Source: Glandiceps talaboti (lineage: Eukaryota; Hemichordata; Enteropneusta; Spengelidae). From it: 64,000 nt of DNA. The stretch's first letter is position 1, and the number at the start of each line of letters is the position of its first letter. Under the pieces are notes generated by a model that saw only the letters and a program-made list of their open reading frames with translations, made no database searches and was not told the DNA's origin. The DNA lies in assembly GCF_964340395.1 (NCBI RefSeq), contig NC_135571.1:6494453-6558452 (forward strand), in the 5' to 3' direction. The translations under genes were made by a program, and so were the position numbers. This document shows positions 10,791-21,829 of the stretch, one piece after another.

Positions 10791-10855
10791 ATGTATGTAT
10801 GTATGTATGTATGTATGTATGTATGTATGTATGTATGTATGGATGTATGTATGTA
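10791..10855. repeat. (ATGT)n microsatellite
   Basis: About 16 ATGT units with one GGATG interruption near the end. Confidence 0.95.
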
Positions 10856-10879
10856 ATTGACAGCAGAGCTTAACAGAGA

Positions 10880-11350
10880 CATGAAAGTATGAGATTGAAG
10901 TAATATACGTTGCCATGGTAATGGAATATAACTTAAAGTGACATCTTAAATGGAAAAGTTCTTCTATAGGAATAGTTATAACATTTAGTTATGAAGTAAT
11001 TTTCGGCATGAAAAAGAAGCCAGTCTGCTAAAAAAATCTGTCTCTATGACAGCACACCAAGAAAGAGATTTGAATATGAGAAATTGAAGTAATCAAGGTT
11101 TCCATGGAATCGGAAATACATTCTTGAAGGTTAAAACTGATGGGATATATGAATGAGAAAATACAGTGTCTATGATGAACAGAGGAAATATTTCAGTCTT
11201 GAAAAAGTATGACTGAGAAATAATCAGTTACCATGGTAATAAAAAAAGACCTTCTTGGCAAGACGTCTGTCTAGTTTTTATACAATGGTGAAGTTTTACT
11301 CTCAAAAATGAAAGCTATGGGACTAATTACAGTTACCATGGTAATGGAGT
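10880..11350. repeat. Degenerate repeat carrying X-box-like palindromes
   Basis: A block of the form GAGA-TTGAAGTAAT..GTTNCCATGGTAAT recurs about four times: GTTGCCATGGTAAT at 10909, GGTTTCCATGGAAT near 11097, GTTACCATGGTAAT at 11227 and again at 11332. The sequence around each is only weakly conserved, whereas the palindrome is nearly intact. That is either functional retention or chance in an old repeat. Confidence 0.5.
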
Positions 11351-11412
11351 GACTGTATGATGAGAAACACTAATGGCAAGATGTTTCCCTTTTGTATGTA
11401 TTAGGGCAATTA

Positions 11413-11633
11413 CAACTTCAGACATCAGACTGTGGACGAACGGAACCTGTTACAAACAGGGAAAGTATACACAACTGAATTGGATTAATAACACTTGGCG
11501 ATGCTGTTGGAACAGAGACTTGTATTACATTCTATCATTTGACAAGAACACTGCCACTTGGCACTTTATGAAATAGTTTACTTTTCCTGTTTATAACAGG
11601 TTCTGTTCTTCCATGGTCTGATGTCAGCAGTTG
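11413..11633. mobile_element. TA-flanked MITE with about 40-bp inverted ends
   Basis: The left end CAACTTCAGACATCAGAC matches the reverse complement of the right end (CAACTGCTGACATCAGAC), and similarity continues inward through GAACGGAACCTGTTACAAAC. TA is present on both sides (11411-11412 and 11634-11635), as in Tc1/mariner-type MITEs. The 67-codon frame at 11373-11576 lies mostly inside this element and is not a gene. Confidence 0.8.
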
Positions 11634-11639
11634 TACCTA

Positions 11640-13630
11640 CTCTCTGACCGTCTTTGTAAAATATCACACCATTGAGTGAACATTTGAACTAAATGTAAGT
11701 TTTAACCTTGTCAATGAACATTTTGTTATATATACATTTAGAAACTAGCACTGATAAGAATATAAGTAAGCACCAAAACCAAAAAAGTTACAGACAGTGT
11801 CTTCTAAATGTATGATGTACATAATCTTACAACTACAATAAATATAGTTTGGAGAGAGTGACTGTATCAAATGTTATCGATCCAAAAATCTCAAACCATT
11901 GAGAAACAAATTTTGAAAATAACACAGTCTGTTGAGTAGTCGAACATAAATGAAGAATGAGCCATGCAGAATACAACAAGAACAGTAAAGTTAACACTAT
12001 TTTTTTTATATCCTTTCTCACTCATTAAAGCATGACTGTGGCCATTTGTCTAGTATCATCATGAGCTTTTTTATAACCTCTTAAGTTGAAAGATAGTGGT
12101 GATAAACTCCATATGATGAAGATGGACATGTAATGACGAACATTCTAGGGTGTTGGATTAGAGGTCTACTGTAGTCTCTCAACACTTCTTGGTATTCTAA
12201 ATTAAGCTTATATGTAACATGCATTCAAGAATTTACGATGTGCAAATTAAGTCTGTCTACCTCAACCTTTTGTGACTCTATTTTCTTGCTTTCAAGTATG
12301 TATGATGTCAAAGAAATCTGTCTTGCTGTATGTTCTTAAAGAAGTGCTTCAGTCTTGCTGCTTCTGAAGTGGTCTCTTTTTTCAGTGTCTTTATAGAGCA
12401 GGGCAAAGTAAGATTGTGTTTAACAGAGCAATTCCTACTTTAAGTAGACAGCAATGCATATAACTGTAAAAGTCATCACTGTGTGAACTCAAGCTGAAAC
12501 AAGCACTGTCTGTACAGATATTGCTCTGTGTCATATTTTTCTTGAAGATGATGATGACACCTCAGGCTTGCTGTTTGTCAAATTAAGATGGTTGAATGGT
12601 CAGAGTGGCTGGCAAATAACTTGCCAATTAACATTCTGATTGGCCATGAATGAACCCTGTTTGTGAATAACTAACGTCCATGGACAGGACTACATGTTGA
12701 CATGCTTAAACCTTGTATCTATCCACATACGTAACATATACTATTACACTAAACACAAGACAACTTGAACATGTTCAAACAAAAATTATGGTTTTATACC
12801 CTGGTTTTTCTATATTACAAACATTTATGATGGAATGTCTGTGCTGACCAGCAAGTGTGATCTGGAGCGATTATTTATCACTGGCTTCTCGCTGTTGAAT
12901 TGAATTGAATTGAGTTGAATTGAAATTGAGTTCATTACTACATACGAAATAAAATGTCACAGTTCAAACTGTAAAGTATACCAAGGTTGATTGGTGGGTA
13001 ATGGGAGTCAGAAAAAGAGCATAATACTATATACTGATCTGTGTTTGTTGCCAGTATTTACGACTGGAATAATGCAGTCTTACACAACACAGAGTCAAGA
13101 GTTGCAAATTTAGTAGCACTACTTTTTGGCATTCCTGAGAAATTTGAATACAACAAAGTTTGAGTTGAATTCCACTTTAAATCAAAATGTCATGATTTTT
13201 ACTTGTAATTATGAATAGCTTGAGTATTTCACAGCATGATATTCATTTTACTTTTCCCTTGATGATAACTCTAGCAAAAGGTATAGTTCCAAGTGCAAGG
13301 CTATTTTCACAGAGTAAATCATTTCAGGCAGCGACCTCATATTTTATCAGTTGATATCAGTTTTATTGATCCTTTTATAAGTAATATTGCAAACAGTTCC
13401 AGAGTCTGAGATGCAAAAAAATCAAATTATATCCAAACCAGTGAATAGGCAACAATTTTTTTTTCTATCTCCCAAAGTAAACAGAAGAAATATATAATGA
13501 GCTATATCAATATGCAAATTATGCTGTGCGATGTGTGTTTGCGAAAACAGCTGGAAGTGAGTTATTTGAAAAAATGAAATGTTCCTGTAACAAAATAAAT
13601 GAACTGCTGATATTAATGAGCAGTAGCTGG
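11640..13630. other. No gene seen; small TTGAA repeat
   Basis: The only structure is GAATTGAATTGAATTGA-type sequence at about 12895-12930. The stretch 12530-12700 is repeat-free and slightly richer in GC, with AATTAAC and ATTGGCCA words. It might be a conserved element, but nothing proves it. Confidence 0.4.
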
Positions 13631-13636
13631 ATTGTG

Positions 13637-13780
13637 ATTGGATAAGAAGTACTCACAGCTATTACTAATTTTGATTGGATAACAAGTACACACAGCTATT
13701 ACTAATTTTGATTGGATAACAAGTACACACAGCTATTACTAATTTTGATTGGATAACAAGTACACACAGCTATTACCAAT
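13637..13780. repeat. 37-bp tandem repeat, 4 copies
   Basis: Units start at 13637, 13674, 13711 and 13748, with core ATTGGATAACAAGTACACAC followed by AGCTATTACTAATTTTG. The first unit differs (AAGAAGTACTCAC), the next two are identical and the last is incomplete. Confidence 0.95.
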
Positions 13781-14136
13781 GAAGACTTTAGAAAGCTTGT
13801 GACTTCAAACAAGTTTAATGAGGCAATGTTAGTAATTGCTAGTACTGTTAATTTGAAATGAAATACTCCAGAACAGATAAAATTTAACCATCTTTGTATA
13901 TCAATTGTCTCTTTATGGTGCAGCAGAGCTTGAAAACAGCCCCCATACACATGCTGTGGTTTTTTTATATAACAAAACAGACCAATATTTAGGCAAACAT
14001 TTGATCCATTATTGACAATTCACTGCAAGCAATTTGTTAGTAAGTAAGATGACATTTAACTACAAAATATACAAGAAGGTAATGAGTTGCAGTCGTTCAT
14101 TTATTTATCAGAGCTGCAAGGAATGGATTTCATTAA

Positions 14137-14342
14137 CCCTTTCATGACTGGAGACGAGTTTTAAATAATTTTGGGAACCAATCTATATGAACATTTTCAT
14201 AGTTATAATAATATTACTTCATTACAAAATAACATTTCTTTAATTCCAGTCTAAAATGAAGCTGATATATGCCAAAAACTTACATAAAAACAAGAATTTT
14301 GTTCAAATAATTTTGGCGACAAAGTTTTCAGTACTGAATGGG
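14137..14342. mobile_element. piggyBac-like MITE, 206 bp with TTAA flanks
   Basis: It starts CCCTTTCATGACTG and ends CAGTACTGAATGGG, so the ends match as CCC-TTCA--ACTG. Both sides carry TTAA (14133-14136 and 14343-14346). TTAA targets with CCC..GGG ends are the known signature of the piggyBac superfamily. The interior is AT-rich and non-coding, with TAAATAATTTTGG-type words on both halves. Confidence 0.8.
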
Positions 14343-14349
14343 TTAAACA

Positions 14350-16040
14350 GAAATGCAATTAGATGTTATCATTAAAAATATACACAGTTTTTGTTCATTA
14401 GATCCAAATTTTGCTGAAGGAAAAAACATTTTCCTACCCAATAATAGTAAATATGTATCACAATAAATTCAACAACAAAAAAGTTTGAAAGGCCATCCAA
14501 AAATTAGTTTTTCAAATTTTGTACAGCAATGCTAAAGGAAGCTTAATTTGAAGATAGGTGATACTCTTTTTGATATTTTTGAGTTCAAATCTATTCAACA
14601 GATAATTATTAAATTGTGACTGGGCACCAGTTGAAAAAAAAGTGTTAGTATATTGTTAAAACAGTTTTAGAAAGAGAAAATGTGTACTACTGAGTGTATG
14701 AATTACATTATTTATATCTTAAACTTTACTTAAAGCAATATAATTATCTCTATGCCATATGTTTGCATGTAGCTAAAATTAGTTTTCATAGAGGAAGTTT
14801 GGCTTCGTTTATAAAATTGAATTGAAATTCTTAAAATGTGCTAAAAAAATAAGCATCTCTGTGCATATCTGTCAGTATATACCCCAAAATTATTTTAATA
14901 GAAAAAAGTCAGTATATACCCCAAAATTATTGTCCAGCCAAGTTATGATTTCAATTTATATCTGAAGACATTTAAAAGCAAAATGGACTATATTTTGATT
15001 ACCACAAATAATTCACTAAACAATTCTACACAGAGTGGTATAATTGAGCAGTGCTGCTAGGATGTTTGATAAAAAGGTTGATTGCATCTCACCAAAAATA
15101 TCAAACGAGTATTCCAATCAAAGAAGTTGTTGATATGAACAGTTATGTCCTCATGGCATTTCACAACAATGTTTGAAATATTAAATTTTCTGAATAATTC
15201 TATTTGCATTGAAAACCAGACAGATCTAATTTTGAGTCAGACGATATCTGAATTGAATTTGAGCAATCACAGATTTCACTAAGTTTGTGTGTAGGCTAAA
15301 CAAATCAGAAACTAAGGTAGGTGGGCGGGGTGAGTAATGAAGCAGTAGTAACCATGATTCTCTGCTCAAGTTTGTTCAAATTAAGATATTCATTATTAAA
15401 AGTATGGATAGCCTAATTGGGAGAATCTATATTGGGATATTCTGTATATGCCATTCCAGAATGCAAACAGGAAATTGAGAATACAGTGCCCTCACTCAAA
15501 TTGGGGGTATCATCACCCCATAGTACTGTTTCTTAAGAGCTTTCTCCCTTGGTATTCTGTAGCAGTGTAAATCAGGGATGTTTTTCGTATTGTTCAAACA
15601 TCAAGGAATGCAGCAGTGCTCTATGAGTAACCAAGTAACCTATACCGTGTATACCCCCCAAGGTACACACAGACAGGAAGTAGAGTGCCACCATGTCAAA
15701 TTTTGGAAAGGCCAATCAGGATAATCTGCATTGTAATAGTCTGATAGTAAAGATCATGAACTAAAACTTGAAGTCAATTATTCTCCTTAAACAAGTTATC
15801 TTTCAATTACCCAAGACATAGACATTGAGTAAATATTCAAAGTTAGATGGCCATGATTCAGCAAGTAATAGGTTACATGGCCAGTGCAAGACAAATGCAA
15901 CCATGTTTAAATGCCGTAGTGAAATACTACATTTCAAATTTTGTGATGACAAGATTGTATTCAGGCATAATTTCAAACGTTTTTGAGTTGAATAGCTTGT
16001 AGATTTAGATGGTATTGAAAAACTGCATTACTGAAATTTT
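14350..16040. other. No gene seen; short local duplications
   Basis: The phrase GTCAGTATATACCCCAAAAT occurs twice, near 14870 and 14909. The part 15300-15760 is less AT-rich and repeat-free (GGTGGGCGGGGTGAG, CATCACCCCATAGTAC), but no exon is evident. Confidence 0.4.
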
Positions 16041-16044
16041 GATT

Positions 16045-16960
16045 CATATCAAATAAAGAGATACACCCTGTCTAGCAGCTATTAAAGGGGTTGTAACAAA
16101 GAAAAATACAAAGATGGTGATGCCATAGATTATTTTAGAAAGGCCATCAGGAAGGATGTTAAAAATGGATCCGAATGAATTTAATCTTAGACTAAAATTT
16201 AAGATTTTAGTTGCAGTTTTTTTATATATTTTTTTCTCATTGTTCCATTGTATTTTTTTCAATTTTAGATGCCTGAAGAAGGTCTTTTGTGTGAGACCGA
16301 AACCTTGGTGTAATTTCTAATAAAGAATATATAATTTTTCAGAAACTGGAGCTTGCCTTCTTTCATACTCACTAAAATTTAATTTCTAAAATACTTCAAC
16401 AAAATGAAGAGACATGCGCGGTACAACAGTTTCAGTGTTTGCCACAAGGGGAAAGCACAAAGATGGTGACATCATAGGTTATTTGAGAAACGCTATGTGG
16501 AAGGATGTTAAAAAGGGAAATGAATTTAATCTAAAAATTTGATTTCTAAAATACTTCAACAAAATCAATCACCCTGTCTAGCAACTACTGTACGTGGCAC
16601 CAACAAAAGCACAAAGCTGGTGACATCATAGGTTATTTTAGAAATGCATGTGAAAGGAAAGAGAAGAGGTGCACCCTATCAAACAGTTATTGTAGGTGCC
16701 ATCTTTACTAAGAAAGTCGTGAAGTGGTGAAGAAATGGAAGTTTATTCAATAAATGCCATGAAAGGGTTTTTAGAATGAATTTAATAACAAAATTGATTT
16801 GCTAAAGATCATGTGAAGAGACACATCCTGTTCAACAGTTACTGTAGGTGCCATCTGATTAAGAAAAGCACAACATTCATGAAGTCTTAGTTAATCTTAT
16901 AAATGTCATAGGAGAGGGTGTTAAAAATTATTGAAGTTAACAGAAACATTTGAAAATTAA
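16045..16960. repeat. Degenerate tandem array, about 5 units of 130-220 bp
   Basis: The recurring parts are ACACCCTGTCTAGCAGCTAT, TGTAGGTGCCATCT, AAAGCACAAAGATGGTGACA, TCATAGGTTATTTTAGAAA, GGAAGGATGTTAAAAA and GAATTTAATCT. They repeat in this order at about 16060, 16405, 16565, 16670 and 16810 with substantial divergence. The first unit is interrupted by about 140 bp (16240-16385) that contains a CCTGAAGAAGGTC..GACCGAAAC hairpin motif and AATAAAG. Confidence 0.75.
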
Positions 16961-16964
16961 AGTT

Positions 16965-17338
16965 TGTGCTTTTGAGATACAGTGACTAAAATGACCACTT
17001 CACATTCTGATCACTGTTTGTGGAGTTGAAACTTTCAGATTGGCTGGTGAGCATTGATAACAAAATACCAGCTTGTAGCATCATTTTACCCTACTTTTTC
17101 TATACATGAAATAATGGCTGACAGGGCAACACAACATATGTCTCCCAGACTACTAAAATATCTACCCAATGTAGATGTTACACAGCACAGTTATTACTAC
17201 ACGTATGCTCTGAGTGGAGTTTGTTGCATTATCTATTGATTTCTGCTTCAAGCAAATTAAGGCTGTCATCAGATGGCATTTAACCACAAAAACGTTGAAG
17301 AGACTGCTGGGGTTATCTATTGATGAGAATGTGGGTGG
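16965..17338. other. No gene seen
   Basis: Repeat-free sequence leading into the 17340-17870 block. A 61-codon frame at 17054-17239 has no recognisable features. Confidence 0.4.
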
Positions 17339-17339
17339 A

Positions 17340-17870
17340 GATTGTCTTTAATTCCAATGAAAACAGACAGGTGTGTTTGTGTCTATCTTTTAACAAGTCT
17401 TTTTAGTTTGTATAATCAGGGGTCATTACTAAGCAGTCACCATGGTTTGCCTGTAGGCTTGTTGTTACCTTTTTTCCTTCATTTTTTTTCTGTTGATGCC
17501 GACTTGAATCCTCTTTGTCAGTCATTCTTATCATGTTTACCGAAAGCAAAGCATGCAATTCTGATCTCTGGCAGCCAGCCATTGTCAAATATAACACATA
17601 AAAGATCCCGCTTAATCAATACAACTAAAATTATCAACCCCTTTCCATTGTAGCTATTATGGCACACGGACAGGGAATTACGGTCATTTCATGGCACATT
17701 AGCGAGTGATTTATTTTTACAATGTCTTTATTAAGAGCTGAACAGAGAAGGATATTACATGGTAATGAGACTAACGGGGAGGATTTGGCTCTACAGACAA
17801 GGTTATTCTACGTCAATTTTAGTATTATAGAGTCATAAGGTCGGGTAACCCCAATTGGATGAGTGCTGAC
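17340..17870. other. Repeat-free block; possible minus-strand exon
   Basis: This block lacks relatives in the window and has opposing frames of 103 (plus) and 64 (minus) codons. On the minus strand ACAATGGCTGGC at 17582 is a strong start context. The frame runs 38 codons, lysine- and glutamate-rich at the end, to AAAAAAG|GTAACA (last exon base 17469). I know no matching family, and the splice donor is only fair. The sequence to its right (17690-17790) has TAAT-rich, enhancer-like composition. Either a first exon or a conserved non-coding element is possible. Confidence 0.25.
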
Positions 17871-17874
17871 ATAC

Positions 17875-19105
17875 ACAGGAAATTGGTAGATGTCCCAATT
17901 CAACAAGTCATCTCCTTTTGTATGACATACGCATAATTACGCAGTTTCAATTTTTTTTTCATTACAAGATGTTTCAATACTTTTTGGCAAAAAGTCTTTG
18001 TCCAGATAATATTGTAATTTTATGCATACTTTTCATACTGTTTTATTGGAAAAAACCACAATTTATGATTAGTTCAACACAATGTGTGCATTATTGAGAG
18101 GAGTCCAATAAGTTAAATTAACGTAAACAAAATTCTCTCTTCAATCATAACCCTGCTGTGTTGAATAATAAATTTAAAGAACTCTTGTCTAGCAAGTAAA
18201 ACAACAATCTCAATTTGCCAAATGATCAATGTGGATCATTAAATATACCGTACATGTTATATACAGTCTTCTAGCAAACACTCCCTGTTTTAATGTATTT
18301 GCCAGAAATAGGAGAACAAATTTTGTACACTATAGCCTTCTTAGAATTTATCGGCTTACAGAATCTTTTAACAGATGAATTGCAAATTGAATTTGGGAAG
18401 AAAATGAAAAATCAAAACAATGCTCGTCATGTTGGAGATTTTTAAAAGTATGGTTACCGACGCCAAGGAAGTACCACATTGCAGTCTGGAAAGTTGTATG
18501 GTTGTTAGATGTTTGAAATAAGGAAGCCTTTGGACCTCAAGGCACAGCAAAGATCTTATCTGCTTCGATGGGAGAGCAAAAGAAGCTTAACGGAAGACAG
18601 ATTTCAGGAAATCGTGACCATGCATATACATCGATTGTATACTAGTATAAATTGTTTGGTTAGCATGCTATCCATAACCTAACCCTAATCCAGATTTCCC
18701 AGCTTGATAACAAATACTGAGAAATATATTATTCATGGTTGCAGGAATCATGTTGATAGCAAAATATAGAAACTTTGGAACATAAATTTCAAGCATTTAG
18801 GAAGGTCCATACTGTCTACTACAGGACTTGATCTCACATTTGAAATAATCTTCATTCTAACCATGTTGCACTTTTGTGTGCTAAAAGGCCTCATAGCATG
18901 TATCAATATTGTTTCAAACTTTCTCCTTCTGAGTAGCAAATAAAACTTTGTTCAGAACACAAGCTTGACTATTGTTACCTGGAATTTTTGACTGGACAGG
19001 AGCAAAAGTTTAATGCACAGTTCTAGTTTTACCAACACGTGAACTTTCATTTGAAGACTATGATATTTCTATCAAGAAAAATATTTTACGGGATGTTCAA
19101 GTACA
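17875..19105. other. No gene seen
   Basis: AT-rich sequence with no tandem arrays. A short ACCTAACCCTAATCC at about 18677 resembles telomere repeats by chance only. Small frames at 18368 and 18748 (minus) show nothing recognisable. Confidence 0.4.
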
Positions 19106-19110
19106 GCCAG

Positions 19111-19220
19111 TCATTAGCATATGTTGTTTCACTTGATTTTTCAATTAAGCCATGATAAAATTGTTTGATAAATCCAAAATCCAAAATAAATACCCACTCC
19201 TCATCCATATGGCCACTTTA
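19111..19220 (-). mobile_element. Half copy of palindromic MITE family A
   Basis: CATTAGCATATGTTGTTTCA, CTTGATTTTTCAATTAAG, AAAATTGTTTGATAAAT, then CCAAAATAAATACCCACTCC and CATCCATATGGCCACTTTA match the right half of the elements at 35886 and 37321. The left half is missing. Confidence 0.6.
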
Positions 19221-19905
19221 TGGCCATTTACCTATTTATCACCAAACTGTTAAATAGTTTCATAGTGACAGAACTAAGATGAACGGATAATCATAGAAAT
19301 CATGTGCAAGAATATTAAAATAAGTGGAGAATATGAAAATAAATTCTGAAAATATAGCTATTAGTTGAAGCTAGTAGGCCATTTATAAGCAGGATAAAAA
19401 GTATAGTCCTTACTGTTGCAGCTGTCATAGAAGGGAAACTCCCGATTACTATTTCAGAACATATGGTACCCTAGATTAGTGTTATATTTCTTTCAATCAT
19501 TGGTTTTTAATGGAACTGTCACATTTCACAATCACACAGGAAACACATTTAAAGGTATTATATAAAATACAACTGTCGTGCAGCTGGATCTCTTAACTCA
19601 AAACTAAGCCTACATACATTATGTCGGTTCCAACTGCATTGAATGAGTTATGTACATATACAGTCACATATCCACACATTGCACCTAGCTATAGACAGAG
19701 CATATTGACAAATAAGTTCATCACGTCAAATATTGTTCAGCCGATTCCATAACTAAACCAGAAATGAACTAAAAATGCTCCTGTATATCTTTGTATGATC
19801 CGTAGATGTAGCAAGTTTCATTGAATTTGTTGCAGCCATTCTGCATGTGTTACCCCATTTATAAAATGCCTATTACAATGCGTCTTTTCCTAGTTTGCAT
19901 GCACA

Positions 19906-19987
19906 TTAGATAGATAGATAGATAGACAGATAGATAGATAGACAGACAGATAGATAGATAGATGATAGATAGATAGATAGATAGATA
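19906..19987. repeat. (TAGA)n microsatellite
   Basis: Runs of TAGA/GATA with CAGA interruptions, followed by TATTATTTTATTATAGTGAC. On the minus strand this reads AATAAAATAATATCTATCT, like the microsatellite tail of a LINE inserted in minus orientation; the body of such an element is not clear. Confidence 0.9.
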
Positions 19988-20390
19988 TTATTTTATTATA
20001 GTGACACAGTTCACATAAATACAATGTAAGTACATATGTACATACAGTAAAAGCAAAAATTCTTTGCAATATACAAGTAGTAATTAATGTAAAACCCCAG
20101 CCAAGTGATTGGCTTATGAATCACGTTTACCCAAATAAGTCTTCAAGTGGTCTTCAAGAAAATATTAATCATAAGTATCGCTTTTCCCCAAAATTAGTAC
20201 ATAACCATGAATTACTTTCCTAATAGGGGACAAAATTTCTGCACAGACAGACACACAGACACACAGACATACAGACAAACAAACAGCACCACAACATCAG
20301 CTCCCATACGGGAACTAAAAATATTAATCATCGAGGGTACTTTTGGCAACATTTTATCATCATGTTTTTTGTTTTTTTTAAAATAAAATT

Positions 20391-20671
20391 TTTGTGCTGG
20401 GAATTCCTCCCAGCGATTTTCTGTTATGCAGACAAATACACACAAACAAACAAACACAAATGCTATAGAGATCCATTCGGGTTTGGGACTACATGACAGG
20501 GCTATATTGCACGCTCTATATCATGTTGCTGTGGAACTGTCAAGGCTTTCCCAGTCAGTCCACAGGCTCGGCAAACATAGCACCTGCGGGCTCCGTGTGA
20601 GTAATCACCCCCGACTTTTCTCGTCATCAAGTTACTCCAGGAGTCCCCCCAAATTCGCACTTGTCTTGTTA
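20391..20671 (+). mobile_element. Family H element, copy without array
   Basis: The order TTTGTGCTGGGAATT, TTATGCAGACAAATACACA, GGGACTACATGACAGGGCTA, CATGTTGCTGTGGAACTGT, GGCTTTCCCAGTCAGT, AACATAGCACCTGCGGGCTC and GGAGTCCCCCCAAATT is shared with 59775-60250. Here the GGACTACATGACAGG segment occurs about once, whereas in the other copy it has become a 13-bp array. The open frames on both strands are element sequence. Confidence 0.75.
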
Positions 20672-20744
20672 CATTATGCAATATCTAGCTGTAAAGTGTA
20701 AGTGATATCACAACAATTTACAATCATGTATTCTGATTTTTTGA

Positions 20745-21078
20745 ACATAGTGATTTTGAAGGTACATATGAGGCAAATGAGGAAACTGTTGTGTACATGT
20801 ATATTACTTTTAACTTCTGTTGGCATAAGTAATGTAGAAATCACCATAATTAGTGAAATCACCTGGAAATCTGATATTAATTATAATCACAGAATTTCAA
20901 GGTACATTTGAGGCAGATGGAAAGTGTTGTCACGTGTGTACAACAATTCAACTATCAACATCTGTTGCTCTACCTGTTGCATGTCTAACTTACAAATAAC
21001 ATACTTTAGGCAACAACATGCAAAAATCTTGACAATTTGCCAAATCTTTTTATTTTGAAGGCACATATGTTGTAGACA
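20745..21078. repeat. Degenerate repeat, about 3 units of 140-160 bp
   Basis: Units begin with GAAGGTACATATGAGGCA (20758), CAAGGTACATTTGAGGCA (20899) and GAAGGCACATATGTTG (21057). The first two continue with matching GTGT-GTACA and CATCTGTTG-type words. Divergence is high. Confidence 0.5.
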
Positions 21079-21123
21079 GTCTGAGCTACTGTCTGCAGCA
21101 TGTGTGCAGACAGTAGATCAGAC
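21079..21123. other. 19-bp inverted repeat with 7-nt loop
   Basis: The arms are 21079-21097 (GTCTGAGCTACTGTCTGCA) and 21105-21123 (its reverse complement with one mismatch), with loop GCATGTG. This is the tightest hairpin I found in single-copy sequence. It is too short for an animal pre-miRNA as seen. Confidence 0.85.
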
Positions 21124-21249
21124 ATAGAAATGTGACGCCAATAGTGTCGTACATGACAATTTTTTTTCTTCATCACGTTAATAACACCGCCATTAAAGCA
21201 TGCATTCAACCTAGAGCATAAACACAATGGCGTACGATACACGCTAAAT

Positions 21250-21828
21250 TCTCAGTACTCACTTCATTGAAATACAACAAAGAGTCTATGGAAAGACACA
21301 ATATAAGGCAATCAATATGTATCGACATGATTGCATAGCACTTAACTAGTCTTGTACTTTAGATTATCCCTGTTCAGTAAAGTATGTTTGGCTAGACAGG
21401 ATGAAATCTTTTAATTTACCAATTTGAATTAATAGTAAAATGAGACAAAAGCAGATAAAATTCTGACTTGTTTGATCTGATTCCCCACCTTCGCACTTCA
21501 ATTTTGAATTAATAGCTTGATTTTGTGATGATCGCATCCGGTTTGTAATGATAAAGGTAAAACTCCAATTATTAGATAATATGTAACTGTAATCGGTGCA
21601 AAGAAACGTAAAGATTTACTGCGATATCAAGACATCAATATCTACCGGTACATTAGCAATGTAGAGATACCCCTCTAATTGTTCCTTTGCTGTATACTTA
21701 GGTAGTCAATGTCGTATCTTTAACCCTTAAGATGCCATACACTTTTCATGCAAAAGACTCCCTAGGCCAAGGACTTTTGCCATTACAAAGTAGGATCTTA
21801 CCTCCTCTTGCGAATACTTTATATTTAC
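21250..21828. other. No gene seen
   Basis: AT-rich sequence. AATTTTGAATTAATAG-type phrases repeat at 21420 and 21502. No exon or element boundary is evident. Confidence 0.4.
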
Positions 21829-21829
21829 A

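Noticed and set aside
11373-11576. 67-codon frame with several Trp and Cys residues
   Set aside because: Most of it lies inside a TA-flanked inverted-repeat element.
16268-16312. Calling a hammerhead ribozyme outright
   Set aside because: There is an extra base before stem II, and stems I/III and the cleavage triplet were not found; kept only as a finding.
18665-18692. Telomere-like CCTAACCC
   Set aside because: Fewer than two repeat units; chance.
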